A stretch of 64,000 nucleotides of DNA, from the NCBI RefSeq assembly GCF_038039535.1, contig NZ_JBBPHP010000033.1, forward strand, positions 1 through 64,000. The letters are read 5' to 3'. The DNA is from Catalinimonas sp038039535 (GTDB lineage Bacteria > Bacteroidota > Bacteroidia > Cytophagales > Cyclobacteriaceae). The first letter of the stretch is position 1. Every line of letters starts with the position of its first letter. Both the position numbers and the translations under genes were made by a program. The notes beneath the pieces are model-generated. The model did no database searches, was not told where the DNA came from, and saw only the letters and a list, made by a program, of their open reading frames with translations. Below are positions 1 to 9,682 of this stretch, in pieces.

Positions 1-756
1 AGTGGTTTTCATTCCCTGGTAGCTTCCGGTACTACTTCCAAGCAGGTAGATCAGGAAAAGGATGCCAAGGTGATTGGTTATGGAGGTATGTTGATTGAAT
101 CTTTTCTAGCCATTATTTCTGTCGGTGCAGTCATCGTGATTAGCAGAACAGAATATGCCAGTAGACTGAGTGTGGAGGGGCCCGTCACCATGTTTGCCGA
201 TGGGCTAGGAGGTATCATTTCCTCTACCGGTATTTCTTCCACGCTGGCTACTTCTTTCGTTGCGCTTACTGTATCAGCCTTTGCGCTGACCACGCTGGAT
301 ACCTGTACCCGTCTGGCTAGATTTACTTTTCAGGAGTTTTTTGAGGATGTAGATCACAAAGCAGGGAAAATGCTTTCAGGAAACCGTTATGTGGCTACTT
401 TCATTGTGGTGGTATTATCAGTTTTGTTACTTACATCCGGGGAGTTTACTACGCTCTGGCCAATTTTCGGATCAGCTAACCAGCTACTGGCTGCCCTTGC
501 GCTACTGGCTGTTTCAGTTTGGCTAATCAAACGGAAGGTAAAACCCACTTTTGTATTAATTCCCATGTTCTTCATGTTTGCTGTCACCCTTAGTTCGCTG
601 CTTCTTTTTGCTGTTCAGAATTTCAACAAAGGAGTGTATATTCTTTCAGTTATAGCAGGCTTACTCTTTCTACTTTCTGTAGTACTGATTTGGTTAGCCA
701 GAAAGAGTATTAAAAAGGAACTAAACAATGCCGATCAGCATCTTGAAAAAGTCTGA
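1..756 (+). CDS. cstA: Carbon starvation protein CstA, C-terminal part (cut by window start)
   Basis: The reading frame is open from base 1 and ends at TGA 754-756, giving 251 residues; the gene begins upstream of the window, and the GTG at base 70 is an internal codon. The first residues include GFHSLVASGTTSKQ, a hallmark of the CstA family of inner-membrane peptide/pyruvate transporters. About six hydrophobic segments follow, then a charged tail. CstA proteins usually have 550-700 residues, so less than half is seen. The family is known for peptide or pyruvate uptake under carbon limitation; the substrate here is not known. It converges with the efflux operon on the other strand. Confidence 0.88.
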   Translation, partial: SGFHSLVASGTTSKQVDQEKDAKVIGYGGMLIESFLAIISVGAVIVISRTEYASRLSVEGPVTMFADGLGGIISSTGISSTLATSFVALTVSAFALTTLDTCTRLARFTFQEFFEDVDHKAGKMLSGNRYVATFIVVVLSVLLLTSGEFTTLWPIFGSANQLLAALALLAVSVWLIKRKVKPTFVLIPMFFMFAVTLSSLLLFAVQNFNKGVYILSVIAGLLFLLSVVLIWLARKSIKKELNNADQHLEKV

Positions 757-1142
757 ATTGTAACATGCTAAAGCAAGACGACACGAAACAAGATTAGCTT
801 ACCATTGACAGTAACCCTAGCATAAATTGAAGCTAAACCACTACTGTTTACCTTGGCTTTATTTAAACAGAACAATATTGCAAGTGAGTATTTCATTCGC
901 CTTTTTTGCACTAGAATGCGTTACGAATACTTTTTGCAATTCGGTTACCTATTCAAAAACAAGCAAAACAGGCAATCAAATAGGTCATTTAAGTTTTGAA
1001 AGTTAGTGAACAAAATGAAAGGTTTAACAACAAGAAAAACTTTTGGAACTTAAATTTTAAAGGGTTTTACGAGTCAATGAATCCAAGGTGCAGAGGGCTT
1101 GTAATACCAGTATTGCCTGCTCAATTTACATCCTTGAAGCTT
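757..1142. other. Intergenic region, no gene seen
   Basis: A 386-base AT-rich gap lies between the convergent cstA and TolC-like genes. I see no open frame with family resemblance, no tRNA and no strong hairpin with a T tract, although both genes should terminate here. Confidence 0.5.
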
Positions 1143-2495
1143 CTATCGTGTTAACAACTGTCCGCTGAGTCGGCGGATATCTATCTCTGTGCTCTTGAGC
1201 TGATAACGGAAATTAATCAGATCATTCCGGACATTGATAAATGCCTGCTGGGTAAGGCGAAAGTCATATCCGTTGATGGCTCCCAGTTCCAGCTGTTCCT
1301 CAGCAATCTGCAAGGACAGGCGTGCCGATTCCAGACTTTCCTCGGTAATGGACAACTGCCTTTGGAGTGCTTCATATAGGTTGATGTTCTGAATCATGGC
1401 CGCCCGTATTGCCTGCTCCCGCTCAGTGCGGTTGATCCTTTGGTTGTTCTGTCTCAGCTCGGCATTGTTGATGGCGATATTGGTACGCCCTCCATCGTAA
1501 AGATTCAGGCGAAGGCGGATACCAAACTCCGGTCCGTAACTACGCTGCGATTCTGTAATGCCTATCTCGCTGGTAGAGCGGACATATGAATAATTGCCAA
1601 ACAGGCTCACTTCAGGATAGCGCTGCGACTGTTCAAGATCTACCAGTATTTCGGAAAGCAACTCTTCCAGTCGGGCCAGCCGTAACTCCCGGTTTTGTGC
1701 CTGCGCCATTTCCAGCAGACTGTCAGGAGAGGGCAGGGTCCTGAAACTGATCTCCTCATCAGCAGGCCTTAGCACCTGCTCCAGCGGAAAATTAATCTGA
1801 TCGTTGATCTGTACGCTCAGGTTCTCAATATTATTAATTTGCTCTACAATCTGGGCGCTATCCGTATTAAAGTCTACTCTGGACTGGTAATACTGCAGGG
1901 CACCGGCGGCTCCTACTTCTCTTCTTTTCTGCTCCAGCCTCATCCGGTAAGCAGATATTTCCTGCGACTCGCGAAAATTGGCCAGCAGTTGTCGTTGCCT
2001 GATCAGCTCATAGTAGGTCTTGGCTACATCGGATATGGTTTGTTCCAGAAAATAACGGGTTTCCAGTGCACCGATCTGCTGAAGATATTCCAGGCGGTTC
2101 TTCTCGGCAAACATTCGGAAACCGTCAAAAACGATCCAGTTTACCTCTACCATAGCATTGAAAGAGGTATTTCTGGCATTATCACGGTTACGTTCTTCTC
2201 CCTCAAAAAACTGAATGGTGGTGGTATTGTAGCCGATGGTGCGGTCGGCTATCAGGTCTACGGTGGGGAAAAAACCGGCATTCCCCAATGTATTGTTGTT
2301 GTAGGCGATTTGTTCTTCGTTTCGGTAGATTTGCACCTGATAATTGGCACTGAACACCCGGTTGACCAGTTCGGGCAGGCTCACTTCTTCACCCTCCTGT
2401 GCTGACAGGGGTAACGTCATCCCCAGCAACAGCAGCAAGCTGATGGCCCTGATCAAAGTTTTGATATGTATTCTTTTAAGCTTCTTCAACCACAT
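1143..2495 (-). CDS. TolC family outer membrane efflux channel
   Basis: This 450-residue protein has an N-terminal signal peptide (hydrophobic run at about residues 16-30, ending in LPLSAQ) followed by long alpha-helical, Gln/Glu/Arg-rich stretches typical of the paired OEP repeats of TolC-like trimers. YGPEFGIRLRLNLYDGGRTN matches the conserved beta-strand/turn of the second repeat. Its start overlaps the 3' end of the RND pump gene by 20 bases, so it is the last gene of the adaptor-pump-channel operon. It should form the outer-membrane exit duct. The family is secure; the exported compound is unknown. Confidence 0.9.
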   Translation of the reverse strand: MWLKKLKRIHIKTLIRAISLLLLLGMTLPLSAQEGEEVSLPELVNRVFSANYQVQIYRNEEQIAYNNNTLGNAGFFPTVDLIADRTIGYNTTTIQFFEGEERNRDNARNTSFNAMVEVNWIVFDGFRMFAEKNRLEYLQQIGALETRYFLEQTISDVAKTYYELIRQRQLLANFRESQEISAYRMRLEQKRREVGAAGALQYYQSRVDFNTDSAQIVEQINNIENLSVQINDQINFPLEQVLRPADEEISFRTLPSPDSLLEMAQAQNRELRLARLEELLSEILVDLEQSQRYPEVSLFGNYSYVRSTSEIGITESQRSYGPEFGIRLRLNLYDGGRTNIAINNAELRQNNQRINRTEREQAIRAAMIQNINLYEALQRQLSITEESLESARLSLQIAEEQLELGAINGYDFRLTQQAFINVRNDLINFRYQLKSTEIDIRRLSGQLLTR

Positions 2496-5400
2496 TTCTT
2501 TTGCTTTTGCTCGCGATATAAGTATATAAGGAAGGAATGACGAAGAGTGTCAGGATCAGAGAAAAAAGTAGCCCTCCAATGATGACGATACCCAGCGGAA
2601 TGCGGCTGTTGGCCGAACCTCCGAAGGAGATTACCAAAGGTAAAGCTCCGAGGGTAGTAGCCAGGCTGGTCATCAGGATAGGACGAAAGCGCTCCGTAGC
2701 CGCATGTATGGCTGCTGACATCAAATCCTCTCCGGCATCTCTTTTCTGGTTGGCAAACTCAACAATAAGAATACCATTTTTGGTGACGATACCAATCAAT
2801 ACGATCATCCCGATCTGGCTGAAAATATTGAGCGTCTGCCCAAAAATAAGCAGCGACATCAGGGCACCGGCCAGTGCCAGCGGCACTGTAAACATAATGG
2901 TAAACGGGTCACGGAAACTTTCAAACTGTGCCGCCAGCGTCAGGTATACCAGCAGCAGCGCAAAAATAAAAGCGATCAACAGATTGCTGGAGCTTTCTGC
3001 ATAATCTTCCGACTGTCCCTTGAGTGCGGTACTGAAATTTTCATCCAGCACCTCATCGGCAATCTGATTCATTACGTCCAGCCCCTTTCCCAAAGTATAG
3101 CCTTCGGCCAGGGAGGCAGAGATGGTTGCTGAAGTAAAACGGTTGTATCGCAGCAACTGGGGCGGACGACTCTCATTTTGAACAGTAACCAGGTTATCCA
3201 AAGCTACCCGCTCGCCGTATTTGCTCAGGACAGTAATCTCCGCAAGGTCGGCCGGTTCATTGCGTTCGCTTCTTTCCGCCTGTGCAATAATGTAGTACTG
3301 TTTGCCATCCTTGATAAAGTAGCCCAGCCGCTGCTCGCTAAAGTAAGTTTGTAAAGTTAGCGCTACCGCTCTTACGCTAATTCCTAAATCCTGTGCCTTA
3401 GACCGGTTGATTTCCACCAGCAGTTCGGGCTTATTGAACTTCAGGTTGATATCTACCACATTGAAGGCCGGATGCTGTCGGGCACGCTGCATAAAGGTAG
3501 GGATGACTTCTCTTAAATCTTCCAGATTTGGCGATTGCAGTACAAACTGAACCGGCAGGCCACTGCTGGAACCTGCGCTGATGGTAGGAGGCTGGGTAAC
3601 GAAAGTTCGGGCAAAATTATATTTCTTTACTTCCTGGCTCAGAATTTCGGCCAGCTCCATTTGTGAGCGTTCTCTTTCCTGGGGTGGATACAGGCGGAGC
3701 CTGACGAAGCCTGAATTGACCGAAACGGAGGAGCCGAAGGTAGGGGAGGTGACTGATAGTAGGTTTTCTTTACCGGGCAAGGTATCTACCAGATCAATAA
3801 GCTTTTGCTGATAAGTATCCATCATATCGTAAGAAGTACCCTGAGGTGCGGTAGTCACCAGCCGTACGCTGCTTTTGTCTACCTGCGGTGCCAGTTCAGA
3901 TTCTATCAAAGACACAAATAGCCAGATCAATCCACCAATGATGGCTACTGCCGGGAAGGCCAGCCAGCGTTTTTTCATAAATTTTTCCAGCCATCCCTGG
4001 TAGCCGTTGATCAGCCACTCTATACCACGGCGAATGGGTTGCAGAAACTTATATTCCTTATTGTCTTGCTTAAGCATACGCGAACACAACATGGCCGTGA
4101 GGGAGAGGGAGACAAAGGTTGAAATCAGCACCGATCCGGCGACTACCACCGCAAATTCCCGGAAAAGTCTGCCGGTAAGACCCTGCAGGAAAAAAATTGG
4201 CAAAAAGACACATACCAGTGTAATGGTGGTAGCAATGACGGCAAAAAATACCTGCCGACTACCTTTAAAAGCTGCCTGAATCGGATTTAGCCCCTCTTCT
4301 ATACGGGAGTAGATATTTTCCATCACCACAATAGCATCGTCAACCACCAGGCCGGTGGCGAGCAGCATGCCCAGCAGGGACAGCAGGTTGATAGAATAAC
4401 CGGCGAAGTAGAGAATGCCAAAAGTACCAATGAGCGAAATGGGTATGGTAATGATGGGAATAATGGTGGTACGTATGTTCCTCAGAAAGATAAAGATAAT
4501 GATCACCACCAGGGCAAAGGCTACTAGTATGGTATTCTGAACTTCTTCAATGGAGCGGCGGATGCTGGTGGTGGTGTTCAGTCCTACACCCAGTACAATA
4601 TCTTCGGGTAGGTCCTGCTTTATTTTTTCTACTTCGGCGAAGGCCTGGTCTACAATTTCAATATAGTTGGCTCCCGGCTGAGGTTGCATGGCTACTCCTA
4701 CCATAGGCTCTCCTCCATTTCCCCGCAGTATGGTTTGCTTATTTTGTGGTGCCAGTTCGGCTCGGCCTACATCCTCCAGCCTTACCAGTACGCTATCCCG
4801 CTCAGCAATGATCATCTCATTGAATTCCTGCTCAGTTTGCAACCGCCCAAAGGTGCGAATGGTCAGAAATTTACGTCCCTCAATACGGCCGGTGGGTAGT
4901 TCAATGTTCTGGTTGTTTAATGCCCTCTGAATATCCATAGGCGAGATAGAGAAGGCTTCCATACGATCGGGGTCCAGCACCAGGCGCATGGCGTAGAGCT
5001 TTTCTCCCCAGAGATAGACTTCGCTGACACCCTGGATGGTTTGCAGACGTTCGGCAAACAACTGGTCGGCAATATCAGTCAGTTCCAGCAAATCCCTTTG
5101 ATCGCTCTTGAGGGTGATGGCCAGAATAGTCTCGGCATCAGCATCTGCTTTAGAAACCACCGGCGGGTCGGCATCGGGAGGCAGGCTACTTACGGCCTGT
5201 GATACTTTGGAGCGCACGTCATTGGCGGCATTGTCCAGGTCTATACCCAGCTCAAATTCTACTGTAATACTGCTGCGTCCCTGTGAACTAATGGAACTTA
5301 GGGTTTTGATACCCTCCACCTGATTGATTTCCTCTTCCAGGGGTTCGGTGATCTGCGATTCTATAATCTCAGCATTGGCCCCGGTATAGTCAGTCTGTAT

Positions 5401-5538
5401 AGTAACCACCGGTGGGTCTACACTAGGATATTCACGAACCCCCAAACGTAGAAACCCGATAATGCCAAAAAGCACAATGACGATAGAGAGTACAGTCGCC
5501 AGTACCGGCCGCTTGATACTTAAGTCGGATAATGTCAT
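2476..5538 (-). CDS. RND efflux pump permease, HAE1 (AcrB/MdtB-like) type
   Basis: At 1020 residues this has the normal length for an AcrB-type inner-membrane proton antiporter. It starts with the family signature SIKRPVLATVLSIVIVLFG (first transmembrane helix), then the periplasmic porter domain with EPLEEEINQVEGI. TM4 carries GLVVDDAIVVMENI, whose paired Asp residues form the proton relay. The second half repeats the layout, with a last helix pair near residues 950-1005. The start overlaps the adaptor stop by 4 bases (ATGA), and the stop overlaps the TolC-like gene. It lacks the CzcA metal signature that I would expect in a heavy-metal pump, so drug, lipid or secondary-metabolite export is likelier. 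Substrate unknown. Confidence 0.93.
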   Translation of the reverse strand: MTLSDLSIKRPVLATVLSIVIVLFGIIGFLRLGVREYPSVDPPVVTIQTDYTGANAEIIESQITEPLEEEINQVEGIKTLSSISSQGRSSITVEFELGIDLDNAANDVRSKVSQAVSSLPPDADPPVVSKADADAETILAITLKSDQRDLLELTDIADQLFAERLQTIQGVSEVYLWGEKLYAMRLVLDPDRMEAFSISPMDIQRALNNQNIELPTGRIEGRKFLTIRTFGRLQTEQEFNEMIIAERDSVLVRLEDVGRAELAPQNKQTILRGNGGEPMVGVAMQPQPGANYIEIVDQAFAEVEKIKQDLPEDIVLGVGLNTTTSIRRSIEEVQNTILVAFALVVIIIFIFLRNIRTTIIPIITIPISLIGTFGILYFAGYSINLLSLLGMLLATGLVVDDAIVVMENIYSRIEEGLNPIQAAFKGSRQVFFAVIATTITLVCVFLPIFFLQGLTGRLFREFAVVVAGSVLISTFVSLSLTAMLCSRMLKQDNKEYKFLQPIRRGIEWLINGYQGWLEKFMKKRWLAFPAVAIIGGLIWLFVSLIESELAPQVDKSSVRLVTTAPQGTSYDMMDTYQQKLIDLVDTLPGKENLLSVTSPTFGSSVSVNSGFVRLRLYPPQERERSQMELAEILSQEVKKYNFARTFVTQPPTISAGSSSGLPVQFVLQSPNLEDLREVIPTFMQRARQHPAFNVVDINLKFNKPELLVEINRSKAQDLGISVRAVALTLQTYFSEQRLGYFIKDGKQYYIIAQAERSERNEPADLAEITVLSKYGERVALDNLVTVQNESRPPQLLRYNRFTSATISASLAEGYTLGKGLDVMNQIADEVLDENFSTALKGQSEDYAESSSNLLIAFIFALLLVYLTLAAQFESFRDPFTIMFTVPLALAGALMSLLIFGQTLNIFSQIGMIVLIGIVTKNGILIVEFANQKRDAGEDLMSAAIHAATERFRPILMTSLATTLGALPLVISFGGSANSRIPLGIVIIGGLLFSLILTLFVIPSLYTYIASKSKRNVVEEA

Positions 5539-6584
5539 AGGGCTTTCTCTTTTAATGATCTGACTTCCACTTCGGTGCTATCACTCACCTGCATGAGCCC
5601 GGTGATAAGGATAGTATCTCCGGCATGAAGCCCTTGTGCAATCTGGACGCGGCTCTCGGTACGTATCCCCATACTTACCGGCTGCTTGAGTGCCAGGCCG
5701 TTCTGAACCTTATAGACGATATGCCCGTCGCGTTCAGGCTGCACTGCTTCGGCAGGTACCATAAGTGCCTGAGGGTCCAGTGCCAGACTTACTTCTACCT
5801 GGGCAAAGTTGCCGGGCGTAAACTTCAGCGAGTCGTTTTCCAACTTAGCTCTGAGCTGTATACTGCGTGAGGCAGCGCTGATCAGTGGGTTGATGGCATA
5901 GATTACCGCTTGTGCGGTATCCAATCCGCTGTTGTCAATGACCTTTACTGCCTGCCCTTCTTCCAGGTAGGGGAGATACTGAGCAGGCAGGTTAAAGTCC
6001 ACCCTTATCAGATTTGACTGCACTAGTTGGGTGATGGCATCGCCCTGGGCGAGATAAGCTCCCTGGCTGAAGTTGCGCATACCTATCTGCCCGTCAAAAG
6101 GGGCATTGACATTGGCCAGATTGATTTGCACGTTCAGCTCGTTAATCTGAGCCTGGAGATTGCTAACGGTAGCCCTAATTTGATCAACCGCCTCCTGGCT
6201 GGTCCCTTCTATGTTTAGCAGTTCTTCATTACGCTGTAACTCCTTCTGAGCAGAGCTTAGCTGTGCCTGCAGACCCTCACGCTGTGCTCTTAGCTGCCGA
6301 TCGTCAATTTTCAGAAGTAATTCTCCCTGTTCTACCTGCTGTCCTTCCTTAAAGTAAATTCTCAGCACATTACCAGCAACAGGGGCTCTGAGCTGTACTT
6401 CTTCATACGGCAGGAGGTTGGCTGTAGAAGAGACTGTATTGTTTAGTTGCCGGGCCTCTACCAAGTGGGCATCTACTTCCAGTACCTGTTGCTGCTGTGT
6501 CTGCTGTCTTTCCTCCTGCTGATTGCAGGAAGATAATAGCAGATAGAGAAAGCAAAGGATATAGGTATATGAATTTGTTTTCAT
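5535..6584 (-). CDS. RND periplasmic adaptor (membrane fusion protein), lipoprotein
   Basis: I place the start at the ATG at 6582-6584 rather than at an in-frame ATG 33 bases upstream, because the protein then begins with a clean lipoprotein signal, MKTNSYTYILCFLYLLLSSC. The 349-residue product has the usual adaptor order: lipoyl half-motif (APVAGNVLRIYFKEGQQVEQG), an alpha-helical hairpin rich in Gln/Leu, the second lipoyl half (VNAPFDGQIGMRNFSQGAYL), then a beta-barrel and membrane-proximal domain. It should be anchored by lipid and link the pump to the TolC-like channel. It is the first gene of the operon and overlaps the pump start by 4 bases. Confidence 0.9.
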   Translation of the reverse strand: MKTNSYTYILCFLYLLLSSCNQQEERQQTQQQQVLEVDAHLVEARQLNNTVSSTANLLPYEEVQLRAPVAGNVLRIYFKEGQQVEQGELLLKIDDRQLRAQREGLQAQLSSAQKELQRNEELLNIEGTSQEAVDQIRATVSNLQAQINELNVQINLANVNAPFDGQIGMRNFSQGAYLAQGDAITQLVQSNLIRVDFNLPAQYLPYLEEGQAVKVIDNSGLDTAQAVIYAINPLISAASRSIQLRAKLENDSLKFTPGNFAQVEVSLALDPQALMVPAEAVQPERDGHIVYKVQNGLALKQPVSMGIRTESRVQIAQGLHAGDTILITGLMQVSDSTEVEVRSLKEKAL

Positions 6585-7384
6585 GGATTTGGTGGTGAAA
6601 AAATATCGCTGCGGCAAAAAAAATGACCACTTCGTATATGAAACAGAATATATATAAGACTGCTCTTTGTAAGATTTGTTTAAAGGATATTGAGTCTTTT
6701 TGCACAGAATACTTTATTGAGGGTGTGAGAACCTTTGTTCTTTTGCCCTTCTGAGTCGGTGCTTCTATTATTACTTTTTCAAAATTTGTAAGACTTTCCC
6801 AATATGGAGCATGTGCTGGCCAAAGTAAAATAGCGAGGATGAAATATTGTGATTTTCATGGATCTTCTCCAGGACAATGGAAGAAATAACTCATATCCAG
6901 GGTTAAAACATCCTGACAAGTATATCAAAGTCCATCAATCTGTAGGAAGCACTTTATGCTTTTGGTTGGTGATGAACCTTCTTTGGCAATACAGTACATC
7001 ATAGACGTACGAAAATGCAGTGGTATGATTTTATGATCAACTTTTAAAACACTGTTAGCTTTTACAAATGTAAGTGTTTGATTTTCTGATGCTTAATAAT
7101 CCTCCTTTTCAAGATATATTTTTCTGGCAGAAACAAAGAAGATCACAGCTTGCTGAATTACTTACCTAAATAGTCTCTTAAACTTGCTGAAACCTACCTG
7201 CTAAGCTGCTTTTCAGTGCAAGTAAAAAGATTTTTTGACAACTGAATGCAAGCATGATTTGCGAAGTAAATATTTTCCATTGACTAATTTTAGCCAAAAA
7301 TTAATTCTGGCCTTCTGCTCTGGATAAATCCCGATTAAGGAGAAAGATGTGAGGAAAAAAAGTTAGCAATACAAATTAAGCACT
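6585..7384. other. Divergent intergenic region
   Basis: Eight hundred bases separate the divergent efflux operon and the GAF/PAS gene, so promoters for both are expected. I found no convincing Bacteroidota promoter pair, RNA gene or protein remnant. At 7337-7352 a good Shine-Dalgarno-like AAGGAGAAAG is followed at once by ATG TGA, a start-stop pair 33 bases before the PAS gene, which has no such site of its own. Confidence 0.4.
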
Positions 7385-9607
7385 ATGAAGTTATTCTCTT
7401 TTACGTTCGTTAAGAAAGCAAAACTAAAGCAATATACTGAAGAACATGCTTCCCTTCAGTCACAAATTGCATCTGCAGCTGAATTTATCAGTGAAATTGA
7501 AAAAGGTAATCTGGAAGTAAAGTACTATGAGGAAGAGAATATAAGCAAGATAGAATCAGCAGATCAACTGGCTCAATCACTTATCAGTCTTAGGAAACAG
7601 TTGGTCAAAGTATCTCAGGAAGAAAAACAGAGAAACTGGGTAGCAGACACCAGGTCTAAGTTTATGGATATTCTTCGCTCAAGAGATAATGACTTAAAAG
7701 AACTTGCTGAAGACATTATCCGCAGCTTGGTGAAGTACCTATCAGCAAATCAGGGTGGTTTGTTCTTGGTAAATGATGATAACGAAAATGATATACATAT
7801 TGAGCAGTTGGCCTGTTATGCTTATGAACGTAAAAAGCATTTAAACCAACGTATTGAAATAGGTGAAGGGCTCATTGGGCAGACTATTCTTGAGAAAGAG
7901 TCTATCTATCTGACTGAAATACCTCAAAACTACCTGAAGATTACCTCAGGGCTTGGTGAAGCAAATCCCCGCCACCTGTTGATTGTTCCTTTAAAGCTGG
8001 AAGATAAGGTGTTCGGTGCTATTGAGATTGCTTCCTTCCATGCAATCAAAGATTATGAAATAGAGTTTACCGAACAACTTGGAGAAAGTATTGCTTCTAC
8101 CATTGCCAACGCTAAAAATAATTTCCGGACCAAAAAATTATTGGAAGAAACCCAGCAGCAGGCAGAAGAAATGCGGGCACAGGAAGAAGAAGTAAGGCAA
8201 AATATGGAAGAGCTTTCTGCTACACAAGAGGATATGCAGAGGGTAATGAAAGAGTTGCAAGGTAATGAGGCTTTTATGAAGGGGCTGATTGATGCTTCCT
8301 CTGATGCTATTTTTACCATAGATCGTGAGTACAAAATCATAAATTGTAACAAGGTATTAAAAGAAACCTATAGTTCACAGGGAGCTGTGATAGATAAAGG
8401 TTTTGAAATCTTGGGTCTGTTTACAGATGAGCAAAAGTCTACCTACAAAAAGTATTATGACCGTGTGTTGGGTGGTGAAGCATTTAAAGTCTCGGAATCA
8501 TTTAAAAGCGAAAGTGGAGAAAGTTTTTTTGAAATTACCTACAGTCCTCTGAGAGATGAAGAAGGTAAAGTGACTGGCGCTGCAGTATTCGGAAAGGACA
8601 TCACAGAGATTGAAGTAGCTCGTATCAATAATGAAAAACTGCTTTCAGAGAGTCAGAGTATTGCAGAAAAACTAAAGGAGCAGGAAAATGAGAGGTCGTA
8701 CATGATGCAGGAACTGCAAGAGAAAGAAGAGTATACAACTGCACTCATGGGAGCCTGTAAGGATACCATCTTTGTAATTGATACGGACTATCGTTATTTA
8801 GACTTCAATGAAACTTTCAAGGCGTCAATTGCTCAAACTGGCGTAAAAATAAATATAGGTGATGATGTGTTTAAGATACTTTCTGAAAGTGAAAGAGCAC
8901 ACCATAAAGAGCTGTATGACAAAGTTTTCAAGGGTGAGTCTTTTGAAGTCACAGAACATATCGCTGTAGCTGACGCATACTATCTGTCATCTTACAATCC
9001 TTTGAAAGATAAGAATGGAGATATCTATGCCTGCGCTGTGTATGCCAAAGATATCACTGAGCTAGTAAAGTCTCAGAAACAGGCAGAAGCTTTGTTACAT
9101 GAAAGTCAACAGCAGGGAGAGGAAATGAAAGCTCAGGAAGAGGAATTGCGACAAAATATGGAAGAATTATCTGCTACCCAGGAAGAGATGCATCGGATTA
9201 TGAAAGATGTACAGCGCAGTGAGCACTATCTGACCGAACTGCTTAATATTACGCAGGACACGATTTATACCATAGATAAAGGTGGTAAAATTTTGACATT
9301 CAACAGGTATTTTGAGGAAAATATGAAAAGGTACGGTATCCAGATAGATAAAGGATTTGATTATCTGTCTATCCTACCCAGTGAGGAAGAAAAGCAAAGT
9401 CAGAGAACAATTATTGATAAGGTATTTGAGGGTGAGGCTATTGAAATCCCTCTCTTTTATGAAGTTGAGGGTGGAGAAATTCACCTGATCAGTAATTATA
9501 GTCCCATAAGAAATGTTGAAGGTGAAATCGTGGCGGTCGCCGTCTATTCCAGGGATGTTACGGAATTGGTGATGGCCAAACAGAAAGCCAGTCAAGCAGA
9601 TAAGTAA
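7385..9607 (+). CDS. Soluble HAMP-like/GAF/three-PAS signalling protein without output domain
   Basis: This 740-residue protein has no signal peptide or membrane segment. Residues about 30-85 look like a HAMP-type linker (GNLEVKYYEE, SLISLRKQL), about 90-245 are a GAF domain, and three PAS domains follow at about 295-410, 450-565 and 612-735, each ending in a D-I/V-T-E-L/I sequence. They are joined by coiled coils; two of these share the motif RQNMEELSATQE. The chain stops after the third PAS with no histidine kinase, GGDEF, phosphatase or HTH domain. It may sense a ligand and pass the signal to a partner. The domain calls are firm; the role is unknown. Confidence 0.8.
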   Translation: MKLFSFTFVKKAKLKQYTEEHASLQSQIASAAEFISEIEKGNLEVKYYEEENISKIESADQLAQSLISLRKQLVKVSQEEKQRNWVADTRSKFMDILRSRDNDLKELAEDIIRSLVKYLSANQGGLFLVNDDNENDIHIEQLACYAYERKKHLNQRIEIGEGLIGQTILEKESIYLTEIPQNYLKITSGLGEANPRHLLIVPLKLEDKVFGAIEIASFHAIKDYEIEFTEQLGESIASTIANAKNNFRTKKLLEETQQQAEEMRAQEEEVRQNMEELSATQEDMQRVMKELQGNEAFMKGLIDASSDAIFTIDREYKIINCNKVLKETYSSQGAVIDKGFEILGLFTDEQKSTYKKYYDRVLGGEAFKVSESFKSESGESFFEITYSPLRDEEGKVTGAAVFGKDITEIEVARINNEKLLSESQSIAEKLKEQENERSYMMQELQEKEEYTTALMGACKDTIFVIDTDYRYLDFNETFKASIAQTGVKINIGDDVFKILSESERAHHKELYDKVFKGESFEVTEHIAVADAYYLSSYNPLKDKNGDIYACAVYAKDITELVKSQKQAEALLHESQQQGEEMKAQEEELRQNMEELSATQEEMHRIMKDVQRSEHYLTELLNITQDTIYTIDKGGKILTFNRYFEENMKRYGIQIDKGFDYLSILPSEEEKQSQRTIIDKVFEGEAIEIPLFYEVEGGEIHLISNYSPIRNVEGEIVAVAVYSRDVTELVMAKQKASQADK

Positions 9608-9632
9608 AATTACTGGGGAGACATAAAAAAAT

Positions 9633-9667
9633 TGTGTCAAAGTTGTAATCCCTACAACTTTGACACA
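9633..9667. terminator. Bidirectional intrinsic terminator
   Basis: A perfect 15-bp inverted repeat (9633-9647 with 9653-9667) encloses a 5-base loop. An A run at 9625-9631 supplies a U tract for minus-strand transcripts, and GTTTCGTTT follows for plus-strand transcripts. It lies exactly between the stop of the GAF/PAS gene and the 3' end of the PepSY remnant, as expected for a shared terminator of convergent genes. Confidence 0.8.
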
Positions 9668-9682
9668 GTTTCGTTTACAGTC

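Noticed and set aside
6403..6705. 100-codon minus-strand frame overlapping the adaptor start
   Set aside because: It only reads the adaptor signal region in another frame; the adaptor frame is the one with domains.
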